NCBI GenBank assembly: GCA_013153095.1
Contig: JAADFB010000033.1
Coordinates: 1-33,961, forward strand
Reading direction: 5' to 3'
Length of the DNA stretch: 33,961 bases
Source of the DNA: Campylobacterota bacterium
Lineage (GTDB): Bacteria > Campylobacterota > Campylobacteria > Campylobacterales > Nitratiruptoraceae
Of the stretch, positions 1 to 10,598 are shown one piece after another (the stretch's first letter is position 1; each line of letters starts with the position of its first letter). The translations under genes and the position numbers were made by a program. The notes below the pieces were generated by a model. That model made no database searches. It was not told the origin of the DNA and worked only from the letters and a program-made list of their open reading frames with translations.

Positions 1-2
1 GA

Positions 3-569
3 ACCTGCTGGCAAAGTTTTGATAAAGGAGATGGGGGAGGAGAGAAAGATAAAGAGCTGATTGAGCGGGTAGGAAACAAATACAAACACTCAAGCACCTT
101 AGAACATCTAGTTTACACCTTTTACATTCAAGGAATAAGTCGAGCTGTACTTCAAGAGTTAGCTAGACATAGAATCGCCTCCTTAAGTGTGAAATCGACC
201 CGTTACACTCTAAAGGAGTTAAAAAATCTAGAGCCGTTTAAGTTAGATGATTTTGAATTAGCTAGTAAATTTATCGTATTAACTGGAAATGAAGAGGTTG
301 ATAGAGCTTCGATTATGGCTCTTAATAATTTGCAAGCTCTGTTAAAAAAAGGGATTTCTAACGATATCGCTAAATACTGCTTACCTGAATGTTATAAAAC
401 TGAACTAACTTGGACAATAAACGCCCGCTCTCTTCAAAATTTTTTGCAACTAAGAAGTTCCCCTTCCGCATTGTGGGAGATTAGAAAATTGGCTAAAGAG
501 GTCTATTTAGCTCTTCCAAATGATCACAAATACCTTTTTAAACCTTTTCTCTACGCTGAGAGTGAGTGA
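3..569 (+). CDS. thyX: Flavin-dependent thymidylate synthase ThyX (5' end outside the window)
   Basis: Open frame from the window edge; ...STLEHLVYTFYIQGISRAVLQELARHRIASLSVKSTRYT matches the ThyX signature RHRxxSxxxxSxRY. The ORF track begins only at an internal GTG at 189. Confidence 0.9.
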   Translation, partial: TCWQSFDKGDGGGEKDKELIERVGNKYKHSSTLEHLVYTFYIQGISRAVLQELARHRIASLSVKSTRYTLKELKNLEPFKLDDFELASKFIVLTGNEEVDRASIMALNNLQALLKKGISNDIAKYCLPECYKTELTWTINARSLQNFLQLRSSPSALWEIRKLAKEVYLALPNDHKYLFKPFLYAESE

Positions 570-1011
570 TAGCTACGGCGATCGCATCGGTAATATCAAA
601 CGGCTTAATCTCCCCCCTTATTCCCAAAATCTTTTTTACCATAAAAGCAACCTGCTCCTTTGAAGCTTGTCCCTTCCCTGTTAAAGCCTTCTTAATCTCT
701 ACAGGAGAATACTCGCTTACATCCTTAAACCGTTTTAACAGATAAAAAAGGATAGCTCCACGAAATTGAGCAAGTTTTAAAATAGATTTTGGATTGTGGG
801 CAAAAAAGATATTCTCCATTGCAACCTCATCGATCTCCAACCCTTCTAAAACCTCGTTTAACCCTTCTTCCATCTGTAAAAGCTGAAATTTTAGGGGGGA
901 TGGTTTAAATCTAAGCACCCCTGCATCTAAAAGTTCAATTTTTGAAGTTTTAAGTTGAATAATTGCAAAACCTAGATACCTACTTCCTGGATCTATTCCT
1001 AAAATTTTCAC
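538..1011 (-). CDS. ruvC: Crossover junction endodeoxyribonuclease RuvC
   Basis: VKILGIDPGSRYLGFAIIQ... and C-terminal DITDAIAVAITH. The GTG at 1011 fits the RuvC N-terminus better than the ORF start at 1074, which would translate DnaA boxes. Confidence 0.88.
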   Translation of the reverse strand: MKILGIDPGSRYLGFAIIQLKTSKIELLDAGVLRFKPSPLKFQLLQMEEGLNEVLEGLEIDEVAMENIFFAHNPKSILKLAQFRGAILFYLLKRFKDVSEYSPVEIKKALTGKGQASKEQVAFMVKKILGIRGEIKPFDITDAIAVAITHSQRREKV

Positions 1012-1165
1012 ACCCTTTTCCTTAATTTTCACATGGTTATTCACATTTTCACATCCCAGATGTGAAAAACTCAAATTACAAAAATCCCTTAAATACGTAA
1101 TTTTAACCTATTTGGATACAATTTTAGAAATTATTCACATAAAAATTCACATAGAGGTGTGAAAT
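1005..1165. promoter_or_regulatory. oriC1-like DnaA-box cluster between ruvC and dnaA (probably also the dnaA promoter region)
   Basis: TTTTCACAC 1005-1013, TTTTCACAT 1026-1034, TTATTCACA 1037-1045, TTTTCACAT 1046-1054, inverted ATGTGAAAA 1060-1068, TTATTCACA 1131-1139, AATTCACAT 1144-1152, inverted GTGTGAAAT 1157-1165 touching the dnaA ATG. Confidence 0.85.
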
Positions 1166-2492
1166 GTTTGCGAAGGAAATCTTAAATTTACTTAAAGAAG
1201 AAATACCTTCTATTGAATATGAAAGGTATATCAAACAACTAAAAATAAGTGAAAAAAACTCCAAAGTGGATCGAATCGTTTATTTAGCCCCAAATATTCT
1301 TTTAGCTAAATGGATAAAAACAAAATATGGAAAAAGACTTGCAAAACTTTATGAGTCGAAAACGGGTTTAAAGACCCAAATAGAAATTATTCCAGCCAAT
1401 AAATCTTTACAACAAGTTAAATCTTCTCCCCCACCTAAACCCACTTTACAAAAGATAAATCCCACCTACACCTTTGAGAATTTTGTAGTAGGAAGCTCTA
1501 ATGAATTTGCCTATACAGCTGCCTTAAGTACTGCAAAAAAGCCAGGAAAAATTTACAATCCTCTTTTTATCTATGGAGGAGTGGGGCTTGGAAAAACCCA
1601 TCTTCTCCACGCGATAGGAAATTTTAACTTAAAAAAAGAAAAAAGCGTAATCTACGCCACTATCGAGCAGTTTATGAACGACTTTACCTATCATTTAAGA
1701 AACGATTCTATTGAGCAATTTAGGGAAAAATATAGGGAATGTGATCTTCTTTTAATAGACGATATTCAATTTTTAAGCGGTAAAGAGAGAACTCAAGAAG
1801 AGTTTTTTCACACCTTTAACGAGTTACATAGTGAAAATAAGCAGATTGTCTTAACCTCCGATCAACATCCAAAAGAGATAAAAGGATTAGAGGAGAGGCT
1901 AAAAAGCCGTTTTGAGTGGGGGTTAATTGCGGCAATTCAGCGTCCAGAGTTGGAAACAAAGATCGCAATTATCAAAAAAAAGTGTGAATTAAATAAGATC
2001 GAATTGGAAGAGGAAGTAATTAGATATATCGCTGCCTATATGGATAGCAATATTCGCCAAATTGAGGGGATTTTAATAAAACTTAACGCCTATTCTTCCT
2101 TGATTAATCAAAAAGTCACTTTAGAGTTTGCAAAAAGTATCTTAAACGATCAGCAAGATGAGGAAGAGGGGAGTATAACTCTTTATGAGATCGCCCAAGT
2201 GGTTTCTACAGAGCTAAACGTAAAGCTTAGCGAGCTAAAAAGTAAAAGCAGAAACCGCCAAATAGTTCATGCTAGAAGAATCGTCATCTACCTAGCTAGA
2301 ACATTAACCCCTAACTCTATGCCGGCTTTAGCGCAGTTTTTTGGAATGAAAGACCATACTTCCGTAAGTCACGCTATGAAAAAGGTAAAAGAGTTGATCA
2401 ATAAAGATGAAAAATTTAAACTTCAACTAGAAGAGTTAACCCACAAAATAAAAAGGCTCGCCTTAGAGAAACAGCAAAAGTTATTCACATAA
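1164..2492 (+). CDS. dnaA: Chromosomal replication initiator protein DnaA
   Basis: Walker A GGVGLGKTHLLHAIGN, Walker B DLLLIDDIQFL, domain IV MKDHTSVSHAMKKV. Confidence 0.98.
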   Translation: MFAKEILNLLKEEIPSIEYERYIKQLKISEKNSKVDRIVYLAPNILLAKWIKTKYGKRLAKLYESKTGLKTQIEIIPANKSLQQVKSSPPPKPTLQKINPTYTFENFVVGSSNEFAYTAALSTAKKPGKIYNPLFIYGGVGLGKTHLLHAIGNFNLKKEKSVIYATIEQFMNDFTYHLRNDSIEQFREKYRECDLLLIDDIQFLSGKERTQEEFFHTFNELHSENKQIVLTSDQHPKEIKGLEERLKSRFEWGLIAAIQRPELETKIAIIKKKCELNKIELEEEVIRYIAAYMDSNIRQIEGILIKLNAYSSLINQKVTLEFAKSILNDQQDEEEGSITLYEIAQVVSTELNVKLSELKSKSRNRQIVHARRIVIYLARTLTPNSMPALAQFFGMKDHTSVSHAMKKVKELINKDEKFKLQLEELTHKIKRLALEKQQKLFT

Positions 2493-2632
2493 TTTTCACA
2501 CAATTTTCACATGTTTTTCACATCTTTGAGCCGCTGAAAATTTCGAATTCGCGGTAATTTTGAGAAATTATTCACATTTTCACACCCCCCTACTACTACT
2601 ACTAATAGTTATTTAAATTATATAAAGAACTT
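2481..2632 (+). promoter_or_regulatory. oriC2: DnaA-box cluster, C-tract, DnaA-trio and AT-rich unwinding element
   Basis: TTATTCACA 2481-2489, TTTTCACAC 2493-2501, TTTTCACAT 2504-2512, TTTTCACAT 2515-2523, TTATTCACA 2568-2576, TTTTCACAC 2577-2585, C-tract 2585-2590, TAC TAC TAC TAC TAA TAG 2591-2608, then TTATTTAAATTATATAAAG. Confidence 0.93.
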
Positions 2633-2672
2633 TTTGATAAAATATAAAAAAACGCTTAAACTGGAGAAAGTG

Positions 2673-3743
2673 ATGAGATTGAAGATCCCAAAAGGTTTAC
2701 TAGAACAAGTTCTTTCTCAACTTCAACCTTTTTTAGAAAAGAAAGATATAAGTCAAATAACCTCACATACCTATCTAAAAACCTCTCAAAACTCTTTAAC
2801 CTTAAAAGCTACAGATTACGAAACTGGATTAGAAACAGTTCTTTCTACAGGAGTAGAGATAGAGGAGGAAGGAGAAGCTACCGCTAACGGGAAAAAACTG
2901 TTAGAGATTGTAAGAATCTTAAAAGAGGGAGAAGTTACTTTAAAAACTGAAGGAGATACTCTTCTTATTCAACAGGGAAGGTCTAGATTTAAACTTCCAA
3001 TGTTTGATCCTACTCAATATCCAAACTTTCCACAAATTCAAAATCTTCCAACTTTAAACATCTCAACATTAGAGTTTATAAACTCTTTAAAAAAGATAAC
3101 ACCTGCTATAGATAGCAATAACCCAAAATTTGAATTAAACGGCGCATTAATAGATATAACTCCTCAACAGATCAACTTTGTAGCTACCGATACTAGAAGG
3201 TTAGCTTTAGTTACTTTAAAAGAGAATATGGAGAAGGAGGTTAGTTTAATAATTCCCAAAAAAGCTATTATTGAGATACAAAAACTCTTTTTTGATAAAA
3301 GTTCTATTCTTTACGATCAAAATTACCTCATCATCAAAAGCGGTTCTTACCTCTTTTTTACAAAACTGATCAATGGAAAGTTCCCAAACTACTCTAGAAT
3401 TATCCCTTCAGAACTAAATTACTCTTTAACTCTTCCTAAAAAAGAGATGATAGAAGCTATTAAGCAAGTAAACATCATCTCCAATGAGATAAAACTAACA
3501 TTTTACCCCGATAAGATCCTTTTTGAAAGTTTAAGTGAGGAAAATATTGAAGCTCAAACTGAAATGCAAGCTTCAACTCCCTTTAAAGAACCGTTTGTAA
3601 TGGGGTTAAATAGCAAATATCTTTTAGACTTCCTAACACATATTGAAGAGGATAATTTTACAATGGGGATAAATGAAGCCGATCTCCCTTTTGAAGTTAA
3701 AAGCAACAACTTTTTAACCATCATTATGCCAATTATAGTCTAA
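2673..3743 (+). CDS. dnaN: DNA polymerase III beta sliding clamp
   Basis: MRLKIPKGLLEQVLSQLQPFLEKK... with sliding-clamp C-terminus (FLTIIMPIIV) and position after dnaA. ATG 2673 has GGAG upstream; the ORF track uses a TTG at 2634. Confidence 0.95.
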   Translation: MRLKIPKGLLEQVLSQLQPFLEKKDISQITSHTYLKTSQNSLTLKATDYETGLETVLSTGVEIEEEGEATANGKKLLEIVRILKEGEVTLKTEGDTLLIQQGRSRFKLPMFDPTQYPNFPQIQNLPTLNISTLEFINSLKKITPAIDSNNPKFELNGALIDITPQQINFVATDTRRLALVTLKENMEKEVSLIIPKKAIIEIQKLFFDKSSILYDQNYLIIKSGSYLFFTKLINGKFPNYSRIIPSELNYSLTLPKKEMIEAIKQVNIISNEIKLTFYPDKILFESLSEENIEAQTEMQASTPFKEPFVMGLNSKYLLDFLTHIEEDNFTMGINEADLPFEVKSNNFLTIIMPIIV

Positions 3744-3781
3744 AAAGGAGGAAGTAGCGGTTTTACCGCCAAAAGTGTTAA

Positions 3782-6106
<2,325 letters not shown>

Positions 6107-6118
6107 AAAGTAGCGAGT

Positions 6119-7540
6119 GTGTATTCTTTAAAAGAGGATAAAAAAAGGAGGTTCCTTTTTGCTTTAAGAACCTCTATACCTGTTGTAGCTTTAACCCTCC
6201 TGTTAGTGTTTGCAAGTTTAAAAGAACAAAACTCCTTATGGTATAACCTCTTTCTTCTTTTTTTAGGCTTTATAGCCTCCCTTTCCTTTATCTTTTTTAT
6301 GATGTTTGAGAACAAACAAGAGAGAATCCTAGATGAGATAAGTTTAGCGTTTAACCGAAAATTTTTTGAGAAATTTTTAAAAAGAGAGCTTAAACCCAAC
6401 TCCGCGATTCTTTTAATCTCTATCGACAATATTAAAGAGATCAATGAACGGTATGGAATAGAGAATGGAGATAAGATTTTAAGAAAATTTGCTCAACTTT
6501 TGGATAGATATTTCCCCAACATCCCAATAGGAAGGGTGAAAGCTGGAGATTTTTTACTTTTTTTCAAAGGAAAAGAGGGGATAAAAGAAAAGTTAGACAA
6601 CTTCTTAAAGAAGTATAATCACACTTTTATCGACAATATAGAGATAAAGTTAGTTGGTGTATATGAGGTTTTTGAAAAAGGAACGGTTAAAAGTTTAATC
6701 GATAGAGCGTATGAACAGTTATACTATTGTCAAGAGGAGTGCAAAAAAGAAAAGATTAAACGAAAAGATGAAGATGTAATTGTTGAGAGTTTAAAAAAAC
6801 ATCACTTCTCCTTGCTTTATCAACCTATCCTAAATCTTCACACTAACTCTTTTGAGATGGTAGAGGTGATTGTAAAACTGGTGGATGAAAAGGGAGGGTT
6901 TATCCATCCTAGCCAATTTGTTCCAGTAGTTAACAGGTTGGGACTAGAAAATGAGTTTGATCTCGCCTTGACTAGAAAAATCTTAGAAGAGATAAAATCC
7001 TATTCTCTTCCTACAACTCTTAATTATAACTTTCATCTTTCTCCCTATTCTGTAAGAAATAAAAGCTTTTCAAAACAGTTTTTTAACTTAGTTGAAAGAA
7101 TAGAACCTTCGTCGATGGTAATAGAGCTGTTTGAAACCGGAGTTTATAGGGATGTGGAGTTTTATAAAAAGATTTTAAAAGAGTATAAGAGAAGAGGTTT
7201 TAAGTTAGCATTTGATAACTTTGGAGCGTGTAACGCTTCAATTGAGTATATTAAAAATATCGAGGTTGACTTTATCCACTTTGATAAATTCTTTACGAAA
7301 CGGATTAATAGAAGAAATTATGAGATTTTATTAAAAAGTTGGATAGAAGCTTTTAGGAAGTTGGGTATAAAAACTGTAGTAAAGTTTATCGATAACGAAG
7401 AGTTAATAGAACAGTTTAAAAAGTTGGAGGTAGATTATCTTCAAGGATTTAAGATAGCTACTCCTTTAAATGCTAAAGAGTTAAAAAAGTTTTTAGGAGA
7501 GAGATATGAAGTATGGAGAAAAGGAGATAAAGGAGTTTGA
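6119..7540 (+). CDS. Membrane-associated degenerate GGDEF-EAL domain protein
   Basis: N-terminal TM-like segments, then a diguanylate cyclase-like fold (RVKAGDFLLFF at the GGDEF site) and an EAL-like domain (LYQPILNL, VIELFETGVYRD, LAFDNFGACNAS, VDFIHFDKFF). Confidence 0.8.
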   Translation: MYSLKEDKKRRFLFALRTSIPVVALTLLLVFASLKEQNSLWYNLFLLFLGFIASLSFIFFMMFENKQERILDEISLAFNRKFFEKFLKRELKPNSAILLISIDNIKEINERYGIENGDKILRKFAQLLDRYFPNIPIGRVKAGDFLLFFKGKEGIKEKLDNFLKKYNHTFIDNIEIKLVGVYEVFEKGTVKSLIDRAYEQLYYCQEECKKEKIKRKDEDVIVESLKKHHFSLLYQPILNLHTNSFEMVEVIVKLVDEKGGFIHPSQFVPVVNRLGLENEFDLALTRKILEEIKSYSLPTTLNYNFHLSPYSVRNKSFSKQFFNLVERIEPSSMVIELFETGVYRDVEFYKKILKEYKRRGFKLAFDNFGACNASIEYIKNIEVDFIHFDKFFTKRINRRNYEILLKSWIEAFRKLGIKTVVKFIDNEELIEQFKKLEVDYLQGFKIATPLNAKELKKFLGERYEVWRKGDKGV

Positions 7541-7907
7541 CCCCAAAAGAGATTTAGAAGTTTGGGAGAATAAGCATAAAAAAAATTATCTTATAAAAAT
7601 CACCCTTCCTGAATTTAGCTGTCTTTGTCCTAGAAGCGGTTATCCAGATTATGCTACAATGGTTTTAGAGTATATCCCAAACAACTATGTTGTAGAGCTT
7701 AAAGCGCTCAAGCTCTATATCAACTCTTTTAGAGATCGTTACATCTCTCACGAGGATAGCGCCAACGAGATTTTTGATACTCTCTATGAAAAGCTAAAAC
7801 CTCGTTATATGAAACTTACAGCAAATTTTAATCCTCGTGGAAATGTTCACACAATCATTGAAATAGACAGCTCAAAGATGGAGGTGGAAAATGGGAAGGG
7901 TAGTTAG
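7506..7907 (+). CDS. queF: NADPH-dependent 7-cyano-7-deazaguanine reductase QueF
   Basis: FSCLCPRSGYPDYATMVLEYIPNNYVVELKALKLYINSFRD retains the QueF Cys/Asp catalytic motif; C-terminal FNPRGNVHT. Confidence 0.93.
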   Translation: MKYGEKEIKEFDPKRDLEVWENKHKKNYLIKITLPEFSCLCPRSGYPDYATMVLEYIPNNYVVELKALKLYINSFRDRYISHEDSANEIFDTLYEKLKPRYMKLTANFNPRGNVHTIIEIDSSKMEVENGKGS

Positions 7908-8340
7908 TTTAATTATCTTTTTTAGTCTACTCTTTTTTACTGGATGTGCCTCTAGAGGTTATACTACTACCGATGTTGGGGATGTGATGGTTACCTATGA
8001 GGGCGAAATAATAAGCGCAAGAACTGTTACCATTAGTGATAGTGGAGAAGGAACTGTGCTAGGTGCAATTATTGGAGGTGTCTTAGGGCATCAGGTAGGA
8101 GGTGGGAAAGGTAAAGATGTGGCTACTGCAGCTGGAACGGTTTTAGGTGGAGTTGTAGGGGCAACCCTAAATCGACGTACCGGACAAGAGCTTATTATCC
8201 GTTTAAGTAACAATCAAGAGATCTCCACAGTAATTAGGGTTGACCCTAAACGCCCTTTCTGGTTTAAGGCAGGGGATAAGGTTAGAGTTTTTCTAAGAGG
8301 GGGAGAGGTTGTAAAAATTGAACCGATCCTAAGGAACTGA
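7891..8340 (+). CDS. Glycine-zipper 2TM (SlyB-like) outer membrane lipoprotein
   Basis: Lipobox FFTGCAS; glycine-zipper repeats GAIIGGVLGHQVGGGKGKDVATAAGTVLGGVVGATLNRR. Confidence 0.82.
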   Translation: MGRVVSLIIFFSLLFFTGCASRGYTTTDVGDVMVTYEGEIISARTVTISDSGEGTVLGAIIGGVLGHQVGGGKGKDVATAAGTVLGGVVGATLNRRTGQELIIRLSNNQEISTVIRVDPKRPFWFKAGDKVRVFLRGGEVVKIEPILRN

Positions 8341-8344
8341 AAGG

Positions 8345-9937
8345 ATGTACGATATAGTTGTAATAGGTAGCGGAGGGGCGGGATTAACTACCGCCCTTTT
8401 TGCAAAGGAGCTAGGTAAAAAAGTTTTAGTCGTTACAAAACAGTATCCTACGGAAGCGCAAACCTGTATGGCACAAGGTGGAATAAACGCTTCTTTATCT
8501 CCCAATGATTCTATAGAACTTCATATCCAAGATACTTTAAACTCCTCCTATCAGCTAGCAGATAAAGAGATTGTTGAAAAGGTTTGTTCAAGTGCTCCAG
8601 AAGTCGTAAAATGGTTGGATAGAATAGGTGTTCCTTTTAACCGAGAAGGAAAAAATCTAGCTTTAAGGAAATTGGGAGGAGCATCCGCTCCTAGAGCCTG
8701 TTTTGCCCAAGATTATACCGGATTGAAGATTTTACATACCCTCTTTGATAACGCTTTAAAAGTTGGAGTTGAGTTTTTAAATGAACATTTTCTACTTAAC
8801 CTAATAGTAGAAGATGGGCAAGCAAAGGGGGTAACCCTTTTAGATATTAAAACCTCATCAGTTAAAGAGGTTTTAGCAAAAAGCGTTGTATTAGCAACAG
8901 GGGGGTTTAGTAAAATCTATGGAAAGTTTAGTACCAACGGATATGGAGCGTTTGGAGAAGGTTTAAGCTCAGCTTTACGAGCTGGAGCGAAATTAAGTGA
9001 TTTAGAGTTTGTACAGTTTCATCCCACCTCCTTAAAAAACAGTTCCATCTTAATTAGTGAAGCGGCTCGTGGAGCTGGGGGAAAAATAGTTGACTCTAGT
9101 GGTAAGCGGTTTTGCGATGAGCTAGCTACCCGTGATCGCCTTTCTAGAGAGATCTATAAAAAGCTTGAGGAGGGAGATAAGGTTTTTTTAGACATTACCC
9201 ATTTAGGAGAAGAGTTTCTTTTATCCAATCTTCCCCAAGAGATTAAACTAGCCCACATTTATGAAGGGGTTGATCCTTTAAAAGAGCCTATTCCAATCAA
9301 ACCTGCCGCCCATTACACTATTGGAGGTATAGATGTAGATAAAGAGTTAAACACCTCTATCAAATCTCTTTATGCGGTGGGAGAGTGTGCAAATACAAAA
9401 TTTCACGGGGCTAATAGATTGGGAGGGAACTCTTTATTGGAAGTTATCTTTTTTGGGAAAGAGGCGGCGTTAAAAGCTGGAGAGGAGGAAAATGTAATAA
9501 AAAGCGGTTATGAACAACTCCAAAGAGATGAAAAATTTATTAACGCCCTTTTTAATTTTCCCAATAAGATCGATTTTTGGGAGCGTGGAGAGTTTTTAAG
9601 CAAAGTACTTTATCATAACTGTGGAATAATTAGGGAGGAAGAGAACTTAAAAGGGGTACTCTCTTTAATTAGACAACAACAAAGAGAGTTAAAGTTTATG
9701 GGATTAAAAGACAAGTCAAGAGTTTATAACAGTGAATTGGTTAGATTTTTGGAGTATGGCAATATGTTAGAGCTTTCAGAAGCGTTAGTAATTAGCGCTT
9801 TAAGTAGAAAAGAGTCTAGGGGTGCCCATTTTAGAAAAGACTATCCTAATTTAAAAGAGGAGTTTTCAGCCCATAGTGTAATTTTTAAGAAAGAGGATGT
9901 TTTACACTTGGAGTTTAAGAAAAATGGTAAAGATTAA
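8345..9937 (+). CDS. Succinate dehydrogenase/fumarate reductase-family flavoprotein subunit
   Basis: FAD-binding MYDIVVIGSGGAGLTTALFA, AQGGINASL, ISEAARGAGGKIVDSSGKRF, HYTIGGIDVD, HGANRLGGNSLLEVIFFG; partnered with the downstream Fe-S gene. Confidence 0.85.
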   Translation: MYDIVVIGSGGAGLTTALFAKELGKKVLVVTKQYPTEAQTCMAQGGINASLSPNDSIELHIQDTLNSSYQLADKEIVEKVCSSAPEVVKWLDRIGVPFNREGKNLALRKLGGASAPRACFAQDYTGLKILHTLFDNALKVGVEFLNEHFLLNLIVEDGQAKGVTLLDIKTSSVKEVLAKSVVLATGGFSKIYGKFSTNGYGAFGEGLSSALRAGAKLSDLEFVQFHPTSLKNSSILISEAARGAGGKIVDSSGKRFCDELATRDRLSREIYKKLEEGDKVFLDITHLGEEFLLSNLPQEIKLAHIYEGVDPLKEPIPIKPAAHYTIGGIDVDKELNTSIKSLYAVGECANTKFHGANRLGGNSLLEVIFFGKEAALKAGEEENVIKSGYEQLQRDEKFINALFNFPNKIDFWERGEFLSKVLYHNCGIIREEENLKGVLSLIRQQQRELKFMGLKDKSRVYNSELVRFLEYGNMLELSEALVISALSRKESRGAHFRKDYPNLKEEFSAHSVIFKKEDVLHLEFKKNGKD

Positions 9938-10598
9938 GATAGCTAAAAAAAGTTATACCATTCCCAAAGAGATGCTTCTTTTAGAAGCTTTGGAGTATAT
10001 AAAGCAGCATCAAGATCGCTCTCTTACCTATCGTCATATGTGTAGAAGCGGCGTGTGTGGTAGTTGTGCTGTCAAAGTTAATTCCAAAGAGGTATTAGCA
10101 TGTGAATATAGGCTAAAAGAGGGAGATGAGGTTGAACCTTTAAGCGTGGTAGGAGTTATTAGAGATTTGGTTACCTCTAAAAAAGAGGCTTTGGAGAGTT
10201 TAAAAAGAGCTAGTGCTTACCCTTTAAAAATGGAAGAGGTTGAAGTTACCCAAGATGATATTACGCTAATAGAAACCCAAAGCGATTGTATTCTTTGTAC
10301 AAGCTGTTATAGTAGCTGTCCAGTTTTTGAAGAGAAAAAGGAGTTTTTAGGTCCTTTTGCATTAAGCAGAACATACCGCTATCTAGCTGATAAGAGAGAA
10401 CAAGAGAAAAAAACACATCTAGAAAAGGTGATAAAAAACGGAATTTGGGATTGTACTTTGTGTGGAAACTGCACTGAAGTTTGTCCTCAAGGGATTGATC
10501 CCAAAGGTGATATTTTATTTTTACAAAGTTGGGCGGGTAGATTTGGTTTTATAAACCCTTCTTTAGGCAGTTTTGGTAGTTTTGGATTGGAATTTTAG
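9897..10598 (+). CDS. Succinate dehydrogenase/fumarate reductase iron-sulfur subunit
   Basis: [2Fe-2S] motif CRSGVCGSC...C, plus CILCTSCYSSCP and CTLCGNCTEVCP cluster motifs. Overlaps the flavoprotein gene by 41 nt; the authentic start may be further in (MVKIKIAKKSYTIP). Confidence 0.87.
   Translation: MFYTWSLRKMVKIKIAKKSYTIPKEMLLLEALEYIKQHQDRSLTYRHMCRSGVCGSCAVKVNSKEVLACEYRLKEGDEVEPLSVVGVIRDLVTSKKEALESLKRASAYPLKMEEVEVTQDDITLIETQSDCILCTSCYSSCPVFEEKKEFLGPFALSRTYRYLADKREQEKKTHLEKVIKNGIWDCTLCGNCTEVCPQGIDPKGDILFLQSWAGRFGFINPSLGSFGSFGLEF

Noticed and set aside
1005-2585. Repeated TTCACAT units as a CRISPR-like or mobile-element repeat
   Set aside because: Units are 9-mers of irregular spacing matching DnaA boxes; no spacers, no cas genes, no transposase.
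2591-2608. TAC trinucleotide repeat as a simple microsatellite
   Set aside because: Its position after DnaA boxes and a C-tract and before an AT-rich region fits the DnaA-trio better than a random repeat.
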